Shown here: piece after piece, positions 52,195-64,000 of the stretch | Layout of the letters: each line of letters begins with the position of its first letter | Numbering within the stretch: position 1 is the stretch's first letter | Source: Rhopalosiphum padi | Lineage: Eukaryota; Arthropoda; Insecta; Hemiptera; Aphididae | Assembly: GCF_020882245.1 (NCBI RefSeq) | Contig: NC_083600.1 | Span: 24,242,001 to 24,306,000 of the forward strand | Length of the DNA: 64,000 nucleotides | Direction of reading: 5' to 3' | Position numbers and translations under genes: made by a program | Notes under the pieces: model-generated | The model's input: the letters and a program-made list of their open reading frames with translations, nothing else | Told to the model about the DNA's origin: nothing | Database searches by the model: none

Positions 52195-55100
52195 TATGCA
52201 TTCTGGTATTATAAAAATTATCATATTTTTCTCAAAACTTAATTTTTTGTTTTTTTAGGTTGCTACTGATTTTTATACATCAAGTTCTGGTAGTAGTAAT
52301 TCTGCTACAGAAATATCTACAGATTCTGAATTTGAGCGAGATGATAAAACCCCAACAAGACACAGTATTCCAAATATAATTGTAAGCGAAAGTATTCAAT
52401 CAAAACGTAAGGTAGAAGAAACAAAAGTTGATCCTTTAGTACCAGAAAATCCTAAAATTGCAGAAATAGTAAATCGAGCTCAAAATCGACCAAATTTTAT
52501 TCCATTTACTAATCCTGGATATGAACTTAATCGAACACAGTCTACAGAAGGTATTGCTACTAAACGTTCATTGGAATTGAAAAAGTTGTACTTGTTAGCT
52601 GGTAATGGTAATGGAATAGCGGTTAAAAAATCTGGCTCAGCTGTAACTTTAGATACAAAATTTAAAAGCTTTGTTGATCAAATATCTGAGTGTCAAAAAA
52701 AATTAAACCCTGCACCAGTACCCAGTCCTACTATGCAAGCATTCTTACAAAACGTAAGTCCTGTTGTCAATAAAAATGAGAAAAAATCAAAAGAATTATC
52801 AGAGATTAATGAATTTAAACATGTCTGTTTAAAACATTCTGAAAAAAATAATGACTGTAATGAGAACAACGAAACTAATAATAAAGTAATAGAAATAATT
52901 AATACTCAGTATCAAGAACACGATAACGAATTACGTCCCCGTAGTCCAGCTCATGAAACTTCTATAATTGTACCAGAATTTAATCGTTCCCAAATAGAAA
53001 ATAAAATTGAATCGGATTCTTTATCAACAGATACTTCGACGGATACTGAAAATGATTTAGAAATTCCTGATATTTCATCTGATGATAAAGATATTCCAAT
53101 AGAAAACCATAGTTTACCAAAATTAGAAATCCATAACTCTCGAGGTGAACTTATGAATGATATAGAACAAAAAGAACAAATAAATGAATCTGAATGCATA
53201 CCAAAATATTCAGATAATGGATTTAATAAAATAATTACAGTTCCAAGTCCAATAAAAGATAAAAATGTTAGAAATGGGGAAATATTAAAACATGTTTCAA
53301 CTACTGCTGATTTATTTATGAATGAAGTTTCAAAACCTAATTGTGCTGAAATAATTCATCCTGAATCTTATGCTCATGTGTCTGATTATAATAATGATGA
53401 TGATCATACTATTGAGGGACAAACTGAAACAGAACTTTCTGATTGGGCAAGAGATGATGATGTTGGAGTATCTGAAGCTTGGGACGATTTTGTACATGTA
53501 CCAATAAAATCATTAACATATAGAAAACATCAGAGGCCTAAATCAAAACGTAAACCTAGAAATTCTCCAAAGAAACGACCCAATGAAGATTTAGATGAAT
53601 ATGGACATGTCTGTGGAAAAATTGATAGTGATAACATTGAGTTCATGGATACCATTAGTGACAATGATAGTAATGAACACGTTGCTGCATTAAATCAAAC
53701 ATTGCTACACAATACTGGTTATGTGGAATTTGTAACCAACCCTCAAATGGACGATGAGCTTAAAACACCTGTTGTAGAGACGTTGAATGCTATTTATAAC
53801 ATGTCAGTTGATAAAGATGATAATGATACTACAACGACCAGTGATCTAGTGACTGTGATGGATTTCAATGATAAAAATAATATTGACGATGATGCATTAA
53901 CTCCAATTGCTAATGAAGATTGTAATAAAACCTATCAGAATTATGTGAAACGTTTGCAGGAAAAAATTACACCATTTAATAGTATAAGAGATTCCATTGA
54001 TGTACGTAAAATGAAAAAAAATAGCAAGGGAGAAAAATTAGATGAAAACAATTTAAAAGAACAAAATGAACAAGAACAAAATTCTACTACTTATAAACTT
54101 CAACAAATAACAAAGGAGAGAATGAAAGAAAAAAATTTAATTCATGATATGGTTATGAGTAAAATAACAAGTAAATCACCTCATGAAAAAAAACCACGTC
54201 GTAACAGAAGTTCACTTTTTTCTCCAGAATCTCATACAGAAAATTTTGAATTCGCAAAACCATTTCCTGTTCACCAATGTAATGCAGATGTACAACTTCG
54301 ACCTACTTCTCTTTTAATTCCTACAAAAAGTCCCTTAAGTGATCGAAAAATGTGTCCAACTCAACAGATATCATGTTCAGAAGCATTTTCATTGCCCGAT
54401 ATAAGAAGGGCACTATTTGATGAAAATACCCCAACATCTAGTATTGCTGAAATATTAAAGTCCACCGAAGAAATACGTGAAAACGCTAGGGCCAGAGCTA
54501 GATTAAAGAGTGATTCTGAATTGGGTATAAGTCCTGAAGATAAAATTAGACAACTCAGAGAAAAGTTGGAACGTCGAAGAGCAGTAAAAAACAATTGTAG
54601 TGGACTTTCATTACTAACAAAAAGTAAAAGTTGTCAATCAATTGATGAATTTGATCTTGATATTGCATTAGTAAGCTTTTAAAATACTAAAATCAGATAA
54701 CTATATTATTACTAATTATATATATTTATTTATATTTTTTAATCATCAAATTTTAGTGTGATACACCAAAAAGAAACGAACAAAATATAATGAATGATCG
54801 ACCTGAAAGAAAACGTAGTATTACTCAAACTGTTATGGCTGCAATTTTTCAAAAAAAGTCACCATCACCGAATAAAATCCGTTCTCCACCTAGTCAACCA
54901 ACATCTCCATCTAGATTTAAATTTTTAATAAGTGGCAAAATAAAAGAAAAATCTCAGGTAATTTTTTAAATATTTTAATTTATAGTTTAACATAAGTATT
55001 AAGCTATACAAATATTTTGTGGTGACGTGTGAAAAATGTAATAGGGGTAGACAATTAAGGAAATAATATCAAAAAAAATATTTTATCATTAAAAGAAATA

Positions 55101-58100
55101 AACAAAGAAAGTAAAACATCCATATTTGAATACAATTTAATTCAATTTGCTTATTTTGTTTTGTTGCAAATACATCTATAATACTCTAAATAAATATTAG
55201 ATCTTTAGATAATTCACCTCACTTTTTTTTTTCAATTACTTAAGTAAAGTAAAAGCCTATCATTTGTCATTAAAATTATATTTATATTATATTTGATATA
55301 TTTTAAAGTAATCATCGATCATACATTAATTGTCTTACAAAAATATTAAACATTTTATACATTAACCATGAACGTGATTAGAATGCTACTAATTTAATAT
55401 CACACTGAAACATGTTTCTTTTGTGTATTTATTTTGGTAATATACTACGATGTCCTCCTGTTTACACTACCTTACACCTGTCATTAATAATAAGATACAC
55501 TTCAATACGTCTCAGTCGATTCAATAACGTAATTGGAATGGCGATTAATGTATCAATAAAATATTATACATAGATATTATATCATCTTATAGAATCAGTT
55601 GAAATAACATTTTATTTATAAAATCATGAAGATGAAATACTATTGTAGTATTCACTATATAATTACTAATTTCTTTTAAAATTTTAATTATTAGATCAAT
55701 TCGGGGAGATAATGAGACATTTGTCTACCTTGACTAATACATGTGTTGCCACTGCAAACATTAAGATAAATTTATTATTAATAGGATTATGATTGGAAAG
55801 AAAAAAATAAAAAATTATTCCAGATAATTATTTAGTTTTAAAGTAATTGTAAAAGTATTTAAAAAAAAAACTGAAATCATTTATAAATTTTAAATGAAAA
55901 TGCATATCACCTTTACAATTTAAGTTTTATTTTTTTGGTATACATTTATATATTTGGTACTAATTAAAATTATTAATTATTATCTGATGATTAATTTTAT
56001 CTTTTAAATTTCAGTCGGCAGATAATGTTTCTACGTTCATTGGAGATTATGTATGTCCTTTTAGAGCAGTTTTTTTGTATTGTAAAATCTTATTATTTAA
56101 AAATAATATTTAGAATCTTAGAACTGTTTATTATAAGTTTAATAATTAAATAATGCATAGATTGTAGATTATTTGGTAGCTTACACATATTAGATTCTAT
56201 TGCTTTATTTTCTTGATTGTAATGCAGTTGCAGTATGTACATTGTACATAATCAATCAATATATTTATGAATATCTTAAACACCTTAGTGGCTTGGTCAC
56301 ATATCTCAAACATCTTAATTTTCTAAAATTAATTACAAAATTTGTTGAAATGCATCTAATGTAGTTCTCACTATTCTTGTACCATACTATTTTTATACTG
56401 TGTGAATAAAAAATAATATTACAATAAAATTATTATTTAAGTCATTCAAAATGTATAGGTTACCTAGTGTTTTCTAACTATTTCATTATTTCTTAGTGAA
56501 CTTTTAGAACAATAAAAATGAACTATTAATCTTGTACAACATATTATTTATTGATTAAAAATTAATAATCATTAGTAAAATTTGCTATTAAAAAAAAAAT
56601 GGCATTAAAATGTTTACTATTTTATTAAATATCCAATCATAAAACATGAGAATTTTATTAGGTATTATCATTGATTATTATATTATATAATGTATACGAT
56701 TACAATTTCAGTAGTATCATCGTATTATATATTATAGATAAATATTAATAATTATTTGTTGCATTTGTAATTAAAAATTTAAAACACTAACTATTGAATA
56801 TTTTATAATTATTTTATAAATTTTAAATAATTAAATAGCCATTTAAAGTATAATAACAAGTTCAATGTTCCTCAGGATAAATTTCAATAATATACATAAT
56901 AATCCTGAAATATTTGTTTGTATTGCTTTAAATTAACAACTTACACACTGAATTTTACAAACATTAAATCAATATTATTTTAATATTTTATGTATAATAA
57001 TGAGACATTTTAGTTTCAGTTAATTTAAATTCTTGTTCACTACAATAATAACAATTATTTACTTTTTAGGATAAAAAATTAATTCCAGCTGCTGGAGATA
57101 AACCTGTGCAATATAAATCAAATAGTGAATCTGAAATCAGACGTCGCTTAATAGATTCATTGGCTCCTCCTATACCACCACTACCATCCTGCTATAATAT
57201 TGATAATCTACAATTATTAGGTACATATTTAAAATGTAAAAATGTATGGTATAATAAATATACAAATTAAACATATTCTTCTTATAGAAACTGATGTCAC
57301 TATAGATGAATCCAAAAAAAACAAAGTTGATGATGATTATAGTATTCATAACGTAGATGGTAGAATGTCAAAGTCTGAGATTAAAATTGCTAGACAATCC
57401 CAACGGAAAAGGTATTGTACATATAATTTATAAATTTATTTTATTAACGGAAATATTGTTTTAACAATTAAAGATTGCGTATTGCACAAGAAGTTCAAAG
57501 GAAATTGGAAGAATTGGATGTTAAGCTGAAAACTTTAGAAGCTGAAGGGGTTGAAGTAGAGAAGAAACTTAGAGGAGAAGGTAAAGAAATAGTTATTATA
57601 TATAATATCTGTATGTATGTGATTAAAAACATTAGTAAGATTAATATTTTATAGTGTTTTTAGATTTTAAACAAAAACATTAAACTATTGTTTAACAATA
57701 AATTAAAAAAGATATGTTAATGCATTTTCTATTTAGTATAAAAACACTTATAGAAAGTAAAAAATTCATGTAGTAACTCTCTATATTAGAAATTCAATAT
57801 AATGTTATTTCATTTAATTTTTCAGAAATGTGAGTAACCACTTAAGTTAAATTGTTTTGGCAAACTGATCATAGTTTAGATTTTTTAAATTCAATGGTTT
57901 ATCTTATTTTTTTCTTTAAATTTAACAACACCAGCTGCTTCTGTAACTCGCTAAATTTTATAGTTGTATATTATATTGGTTGTAATCTTTAATTTAGGAG
58001 GTGAAAAAAATGAAGATGAACCATCTCTTTTACACACTTATTGTGAACTAATGAGTGAAGTGAATCGATTGAGAAGAGAAGAACGTGAATTAGGATTACA

Positions 58101-61100
58101 AGCACAAGAATTAGAAATAGAAGATAATCTGGCAAGGTGTGAGACAATCAGTCCAAATGGTAATTACAGTTTAAAATTGCATGTTTTAAATACTTTTTAA
58201 TATTTTATTATTATAGAATGATGTGTAAAAAGATTTTGATCTAGCATCATTTTATAAAATTACAGAGTTTGGCTCTGATTCCAATTGTTTGGCCAGCATT
58301 CACCGCACAAACCATGTTCTTACAAAATTATTCCCCTTATATGTCTTAATAGTATTCTATTACTTCAATTTATTTACTTCCTAAATCACTTAATATTTAA
58401 GTTACCTAACTATATAATATAATAACTAAAATCAAAATTTGGTTTTGCTATAAAGGTAATACTAATGCTATTAAAGGTAACTATTTAAATACTTATAATA
58501 CTAATATAATATTCACTTCAAGAATAATTAATATTTATTTTATCCAAAATAGAATAAATGTTTTTAAATTTGAATATTATTTTAGCTCATCTTGACTACT
58601 ATTATTAACAGTAATAGTATAATATTTAAATTAAATGAATCAAATCATGTATGTGATGTGTTAAATCTTCTATTGTATTGTACATACTACATGTACATTT
58701 AAAATATGCTGTATTAAAATCAATTTATCGAAGTTCTAGATATGATATTATACTTGCATTATTAATGTACATATGTAAAATTTGATTAAATAATAAAAAA
58801 TTATTTGTTAGTCGTATTTCACTTTTTAGATTTGTACATTATGTATGGAAACCAAAAAATTAGTATGCTTGTTGAGTATCATTAATTTTGTTTTATATTT
58901 TGAATGGCTTAGTAATTATAGGCTACAATATTATTAATAAATATTATGCTTTACTTTCTAACAAAATATGTTTATAAAACTAATTTAAACTGTTCAATCT
59001 ATTAACCAATTAACTATTTTTTAACAATAAATCTACAATGATTTAAAAATAATTTTCCATAATATTATTATCATTACTTCAACTATAACCAATATATTAG
59101 ATGAGATAAAAATTTTGTTTTGAGTAAATAGTTTACCAAAACCTATAACAGTACTTAATACATACATAAAGTAATGATTCAATACAAAGACACAAAGTTG
59201 TAGAACATAATAATTATTAGATATTTTCTTTAATAGTATGTATTAGGTTAAAAATATTAGCTTAAATTGGTAATCTAAAAAAAAAAATATCGCTGGTAAA
59301 ATATTGTGTGACCAAAATGTCGCGTTGAAATATTGCAAAACCAATGCCAATGTGTATTGCAACAAAATATTTTCGTACATTATTATCGCATATCTGCATC
59401 TGTACCTTATCTTATCTAATCGTATCCACCTTTTACATAGCAATGCATTCCAGTATTCTGGTTTTTCATTTAATAATTTGTAAATTGTAATACTTTATAC
59501 TGTCATTGTGACAGTACATATTAATATATTATATATTTATATGTATCGACTTTAATATCTATTTGCATTAATTTATTTGTATTGCTTACATCAATTTTGT
59601 TATATTATATAATATTGTTATGAGAGCATTTTTACAAAACAGACTGTTGCTATGGCTATATTATATGCTTTGAAATGTATGAAATTGTCTATTTATATTT
59701 TGTCTATTCGAAATAAAAAATAATAATATTAGAATTGTGATATTTTGATCAGGCGATATTTTGTTTTTGTGATATATTGGTTTTGCTATATTTTAGTTGC
59801 GATATTTTTTTAGTAATTTATTGAAATTTGAGGTGTATATTCAGATGATGACCAGCATTATAGGATACTATTTTAGAATAAAAGACATAAGAATGGATTT
59901 TAAATAGTATGTACTAAAATTCAAGTTAGTCCACCAGAAAGTTTTTAAATTATCTCTTTAAATAACTCAAATAATATTTATTACAGATTGTGAAATACAT
60001 TTTAAACAAAAACAAAAAAAAAAATTACTTATAACTAAACTGTTAGTAGATAAGTTCAATATAATATTAAGTTAATTGAAAAATATATATGTAGTATATT
60101 GTGCAATTTTATTTGATCACATAACATTCAAACAGGTATACCTCATCTGATGGTATGGTATGGTTTGGTAGCATGTATGTATTATAGAGTAGTGTAATTA
60201 TTCGTTTTTAAACTTATTAAATTTTGTTCTGATCCTCAAAACATCCGTGATAACCATCAAACCAACCGACCTAAATATACAACGCTATGTACATCAAACA
60301 TTTGATATGGTAAGCTAACTTAATTTTTATGTTAACATCAGAATTTCAGTATATGATTTGTGATATCAATATATTATGTAATATAACATTTGTCCATAAT
60401 CATTAATTGAATACTATAGGCTATAATTAAATTTATAAATTTTATGATAATTTTAAAAACATATTTTGAAATTATTACTAAAATCAGTATTTTAAAATTT
60501 GATTTGGTTAAAACACACATTAAAAATATAAAAAGATTATTATTATATTTATTTATTCATATAATTTTTTTTAACTTTTATATATTTGTTTATTTTTTTC
60601 TGTTTTTTTTTTTTTTTTGTTAATATTTAAAATATGGGATTGTTTTAAAAATACAAATTACCATTTGTATTTTACATATTTTAAAAGTATTAAATAAAAT
60701 GTATTATTTCTATTTATAAAATTACTATATACAATTTAATATGTACACAATTAGAAGTACTAATTCATTTAATTTAGAAAAGACTTTAATTTAAGTACTT
60801 TTTAATATCTTAATTCAACCTTCATAAATAATTTAATTAAATTCTTTAAGTTGGTTTATAACAAATAATATTTTTGCATATAATATTGTCTTATATTATA
60901 TCTGATAAATGATAATGTTTTATTTATTGATATTTTTTTTTTACATATTTATAATTTCGACATACTTTTCCATTATAAACATGATCAATATGTTACGAGT
61001 AATGATTTTTGGAACTAGTTGAAAAGCAATTGCCATTTAATAGATTATGTTAAAAGTTATATTTATTTCACTTATTGAGTATACATTCTTTAAATAAGTA

Positions 61101-61969
61101 ATACTCATTATTTCAAATGCTATTTACGTTTTTGAAAAAAAAAATTTGCATTATTTCCAGTTGAAATAAAACAACATTTTGAGTCTTTTAATAATTATTA
61201 TAATATTTACATTTTTACTTGTTTGAATAGCAACATTAATTTTTAATTTCATATTCTGAAGCAGAATATTTTTTTGGAGTTTCGGTACATAGAAACTGAA
61301 AATTGGAGTAGTTTATGAGTTATATATATTAAAATTTAGGTAAGGTTGTATAAATATTATAATATTATAAATATTCTACTTCAGAATATGAAATAAAAAA
61401 TATATGTTGTCATTCAAAAAAGTAAAAAGCTTAATGAATATTTGATAAAAGATTTGTTCTGTTTATGTTATATATATTTATGGAATATAGAAAGTATTGT
61501 CTGGGCTATTTATCGGAAGTATTGCTGTAAGTAATAGGGTAAATTGCATAACAACTATACAGAGTATACAATTAGGTATTTTAATTTTATGTTTATCACA
61601 TTATTGATTCATTCTGCAATTTTACACTTTCAGAACTATTAGGAATCATAGTAATCATATTGTACATAAATAATTATTGCTACATATTTTTGTAGGCTAA
61701 TTATTGTTGTATGGTTTAAAATATTTAAGATATTTAAAATATATATATTTGTTTTATTATTTTAAAATTGTATTAAACATTTTAACTACCGCTTAATATT
61801 TTATTGATCTAATTCATTTTTTTTTTCTTGCAGACAACGATTGGAGCAAACTGTCAACAGCTCATTAGATATAATTGCTAAGCTATTTATTAATAATACT
61901 TGTACATTTCTGGTTGAAACAACGACAGAATCCCTACTAACAGGAACTTTTAGCTCACTTATTATTTAA
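43142..61969 (+). CDS. Mical: [F-actin]-monooxygenase Mical, long isoform (one-base frameshift in exon 2)
   Basis: Mical is a cytosolic flavoenzyme that uses FAD, NADPH and O2 to oxidise actin methionines and take filaments apart downstream of semaphorin-plexin signalling. Coding exons: 43142-43318, 43514-43616, 43677-43884, 43950-44060, 44347-44448, 44550-44806, 45270-45527, 45597-45954, 46043-46075, 46228-46463, 46524-46646, 46711-46935, 47065-47202, 47944-48091, 48209-48342, 48437-48661, 49028-49351, 49418-49596, 49662-49849, 49966-50093, 52259-54670, 54757-54957, 56015-56050, 57070-57220, 57288-57411, 57474-57580, 57998-58136, 61834-61969. After correcting one base in exon 2 all phases agree, giving about 2319 residues. 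Domains: FAD monooxygenase ~1-490 (GSGPCG 98-103; GD 400-401), CH ~540-650, LIM from ~961 (CHFC, HRGCFRCEYC), long acidic linker, C-terminal bMERB-like coil. The last exon is uncertain and the third bMERB helix is not recognised. Confidence 0.88.
43592..43600 (+). other. A6 run carrying the Mical exon 2 frameshift
   Basis: The segment GGAAAAAAC has six A residues. Five would give Arg-Gly-Lys-Thr-Cys-Met-Asn-Thr-Arg and a clean phase-0 donor before the FAD motif exon. As written the frame meets TAG just before the donor. Exon 2 is 103 bases although both its borders are phase 0, which independently shows the extra base. Confidence 0.88.
50841..50846 (+). terminator. Poly(A) signal for the Mical short isoform
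   Basis: A canonical AATAAA begins 15 bases after the TAA that closes the CIVM-ending frame. The hexamer is common by chance in such AT-rich DNA, so it is supportive only together with the open frame. Confidence 0.5.
50847..52258 (+). other. Remainder of the large intron 20 of Mical
   Basis: About 1.4 kb of AT-rich sequence between the possible short-isoform 3' end and the long-isoform exon at 52259. It contains a TA dinucleotide run (about 52164-52189) shortly before the acceptor. No exon or bounded transposon is seen. Confidence 0.6.
52164..52189. repeat. (TA)n microsatellite
   Basis: About 13 uninterrupted TA units within Mical intron 20, roughly 70 bases before the exon 21 acceptor. Similar shorter runs occur at about 43459-43480 and 62464-62484. 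Confidence 0.85.
52259..54670 (+). other. Mical: Giant Mical exon 21 (804 codons, disordered acidic linker)
   Basis: A 2412-base exon whose length is an exact multiple of three, with an AG acceptor and a GTAAGC donor. It opens with VATDFYTSSSGSSNSATEIS, the conserved continuation of Mical after the acidic region. It then runs through low-complexity Asp/Glu/Asn-rich sequence, a conserved-looking KRSLELKKLYLL segment, TELSDWARDDDVGVSEAWDD, and a C-terminal part with RRALFDENTPTSSIAEI and EDKIRQLREKLERRRAVKNN. It lies between the LIM and bMERB parts and is probably disordered. Confidence 0.85.
58137..58411 (+). other. Alternative 3' ends of the Mical bMERB exon
   Basis: If the donor at 58137 is not used, the frame continues to a stop at 58200. 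A second donor (AATG/GTAATT, 58160) with the acceptor at 58264-58265 (TTACAG) would add about 40 codons, ending in a hydrophobic stretch before a TAA near 58380. None of the ends resembles the usual C-terminus of Mical, so I list these as alternatives only. Confidence 0.3.
58412..61833 (+). other. Large last intron of Mical (3.4 kb)
   Basis: AT-rich intronic sequence with long poly-T and poly-A tracts and part of a third foldback-type element (about 61160-61440). I searched by eye for an exon encoding the missing third bMERB helix and did not find one. The acceptor for the last exon is strong (TTTTTTTTTTCTTGCAG, ending 61833). Confidence 0.5.
61160..61440. mobile_element. Short, diverged foldback-family element
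   Basis: 61240-61330 matches the left arm of the 22.4-kb element (TTTAATTTCATATTCxxAAGCAGAATATTTTT, then a CGGTACATA block and AGTAGTTTATGAGTTATA). 61370-61435 is the inverse arm (AAATATTCTACTTCAGAATATGAAAT, TGTTGTCATTCAAAA). The arms are much closer together than in the other copies. Confidence 0.55.
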
Positions 61970-62685
61970 GTTTATTTATGGAACAAATAATCATATTATA
62001 TTTATTTTTATACTTGTTTTCTTCTTTTGTTTGTATTGTAAGTAAGCTAAAGTGTGATAGTTTTATTTTAATCAACGAGTCAAAGCTTTTATCCAGTATA
62101 TAAAGTTACTTAAGTTTTAAAATCCTAAGCCAAAGCTAACAATTTATTTAATACAATTCATAAAATTTTGATTTTGTATAATCTGTGATATAATGTTTAG
62201 ATTTATGACTCAATTGGGCCTTATATTTTAATTTTTAATATAAATATTATAAAAATTTTCAATTTTTTTAACACTACTTATCTTATTTTTTTGACATTCA
62301 TATTATATTATTTTATTATTTTAACATTTATAATATTATATTCTAATTATTATTATGTTAGTTTTATTATTTTTATTAAATACAAAAATAAATCCAAATA
62401 TTTTTTGAATTTTATTAATAATAAAACTTTTATTTTATTATAAATTAGTTAAATAAAAATCAAAATATATATATATATATATATTATAATATTAAAAAAG
62501 CAATATAGTATTTTCAGAAAAATAAAGTTTATATAATATACAATACATATTTCATATATGTAATATAATAGTAATAGTATGATCAAGCTGTTAAATCATA
62601 GTTTACAAACAGTCTTAATAAAAATTAATTTTGCTGTATTTTATTGATTTTATTTATTTCAGAATATAACCGTTTGCCATCTGAT
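61970..62685. other. Convergent 3' region Mical / SMOC
   Basis: About 700 bases between the stop codons of two converging genes. Very AT-rich with multiple AATAAA/ATTAAA hexamers on both strands and a TA run at about 62464-62484. No gene is seen. Confidence 0.6.
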
Positions 62686-63660
62686 TTAGTCATCACCCTT
62701 TAGATATGATTCAAGTGGATTAGGACCTCTTCTTTTAGCAATTATTGTTGTGTTAGACTCTGAAAAAAATATAAGAATTTTTCAAACACGTGTTTGACGA
62801 CATTATAATTTATCTAAAAATATACCATTGGGTTGTGTTTGAGTCTGAACATGGTTAACATTTAAACAATTTAACCATTCTGTGAAGCCAATTTTATTAT
62901 CATGATTAACATCACAATGTCGAGGCATTTTTTTTCCGCATCTTTTTAGTTTGTTGTTGGCTGCCATTTCTTCGCGAAAACTCTTCCATTCTTTGCGCTC
63001 CAACACCTTTTATTTTAAAACGCAATGTATGACAGTATTAATAATTTAATATTACTAAGTATTATGTATCGACAGAATACGTATTGCTAACATAAACAAA
63101 TTCACTTACTTTATTGTGATTTGTATCCAAAGAATGAAAAATGTCTGAGATTATCGACTCATAGTCACTAGAAAATGACGTGTTATTGTTTTTACTGTAA
63201 AAATTATAAATTCAAAACAAGCAAAATATTAGAAAAATTATGTCTGTAAAAAATGAAATGTTATTTGTGTATTACAAACCTGTGTTTTTGTTTTAGGTAA
63301 TCCATGAGATCTTTTAAAAAAATATGTTTTTTATGCTCAGGGCAACCTTTTATTGGACGGGAAAGTAAAGGAATACCATCACACTTAGGATTAGAATCTT
63401 TTACCGAGGTTCCTGGTATTGGTTTTCCGGTGTCTTCTTGTGCGCACCAACAATAACCTAAATTAAAAACAATTCCACCCGAAAATAAAATACTTTATTT
63501 TAAATTTCAATAATCTCATCAGACTTAATGTACTTACCGACTGATTTGTAACACTGAACACGTTTATATCTTCCATCTGTTGTACATTCTGGTATGTATT
63601 TATGCGACGAAGACGATGGATCATCTAATGCTTCTTGTCTGTCTATTAAACAATCGTTAA
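62686..63660 (-). CDS. SMOC/magu-type SPARC-related modular calcium-binding protein, C-terminal part
   Basis: SMOC proteins (fly Magu/Pentagone) are secreted matrix proteins that spread or tune BMP signalling. The 5' part lies beyond the right edge. Visible coding exons in transcript order: 63660-63538, 63457-63280, 63194-63110, 63006-62826, 62759-62686, with consistent phases (641 nt, about 212 residues). The first two exons encode a thyroglobulin type-1 domain (DCLIDRQEA.., VQCYKSVGYCWC, CDGIPLL). The next two encode two EF-hand loops: DTNHNKVLERKE and DVNHDNKIGFTE, both with acidic or amide ligands at positions 1, 3 and 5 and Glu at 12. The last exon is a short basic tail (IIAKRRGPNPLESYLKGDD). 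Several cysteines fit extracellular folding. The assignment to SMOC rests on the thyroglobulin plus EF-hand order; the N-terminal Kazal and SMOC-specific domains are not in view. Confidence 0.87.
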
Positions 63661-64000
63661 CTGAAAAACAAAATTAAATGTTAGCACGTCATAAATCAAC
63701 TATAATTTATTTCTATGTATATGTAAATCGTATATAATATTATGTATATTGTATAGGTACTACCTATAAAATATGTTTATTAAATGTATGCAGTATTTTT
63801 AAATGTTACTTATTTGTTAAATCTCACAAATTATGATTATGAAATTTGTATGATTTAGTATTCAATTACTTTGTATAGTACAGGTAAAACCGTGATCTTT
63901 GTACCATCGTTTAAATTTTTAAAACTTAATTTTGCCACCTGAAAAACCCTACATTTTTATTAACCATTTTTGAAAAAGTATCGGCTAGTATCGAATTTGA
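63661..64000 (-). other. Intron of the SMOC-type gene reaching the window edge
   Basis: Upstream of the exon ending at 63660 a clear minus-strand acceptor (TTTTTCAG) is present, and the exon begins in phase 1, so coding sequence continues beyond 64000. Nothing coding is recognised in these 340 bases. Confidence 0.7.

Noticed and set aside
52951..54594. Minus-strand frames of 77-82 codons opposite Mical exon 21
   Set aside because: They are shadows of a strongly supported 804-codon exon on the plus strand.
1..64000. tRNA genes, rRNA genes and CRISPR arrays
   Set aside because: Scanning for B-box-like GGTTCGA words, rRNA-like conserved stretches and regularly spaced repeats gave nothing convincing by eye; a tRNA search tool could still find a diverged copy.

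Overview
This is very AT-rich, intron-rich eukaryotic DNA with small nonautonomous DNA transposons in introns and intergenic space. The protein families, the GT-AG introns of mostly 60-200 bp with occasional multi-kb ones, and the base composition fit an insect. Recurrent TAGGTACCTA-like words and the transposon style make a hemipteran, probably an aphid, my best guess; that species call is inference. No bacterial operon, rRNA, CRISPR array or complete autonomous transposon was seen.

Seven protein-coding genes can be assembled exon by exon, with reading phase checked at each junction. From left to right they are: LTV1 (+, 40S ribosome assembly), SNW1/SKIP/Bx42 (-, spliceosome and transcription co-regulator), DUS3-like tRNA dihydrouridine synthase (-), LIN9 (+, MuvB/DREAM complex), CCDC40 (+, axonemal 96-nm ruler), Mical (+, flavin monooxygenase acting on F-actin; 28 coding exons over about 19 kb), and the 3' part of a SMOC/magu-type secreted calcium-binding protein (-, running off the right edge). 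LTV1/SNW1 and Mical/SMOC are convergent pairs. DUS3L/LIN9 are divergent. The genes are functionally unrelated, so this is ordinary insect gene order, not a cluster.

Gene-poor regions are 10.8-11.7 kb, 15.4-17.5 kb and the large 29.4-43.1 kb block. The last probably holds the upstream 5' UTR exon(s) of Mical, because its start codon exon opens with a splice acceptor. Transposon-derived sequence includes two Tigger/pogo-like elements with TA duplications (one carrying a nested insertion), a hAT-like element with a perfect 8-bp duplication, a 464-bp terminal-inverted-repeat element, and three members of a long foldback family.

The most interesting points are: (1) an alternative terminal exon of Mical that reads through a splice donor into about 240 further codons and ends in lysines plus a CaaX box (CIVM), with an AATAAA just after the stop, predicting a prenylated short isoform; (2) single-base frameshifts in A-runs in both DUS3L (A9) and Mical (A6), in otherwise intact conserved genes; (3) an apparently truncated C-terminal bMERB domain in long Mical.
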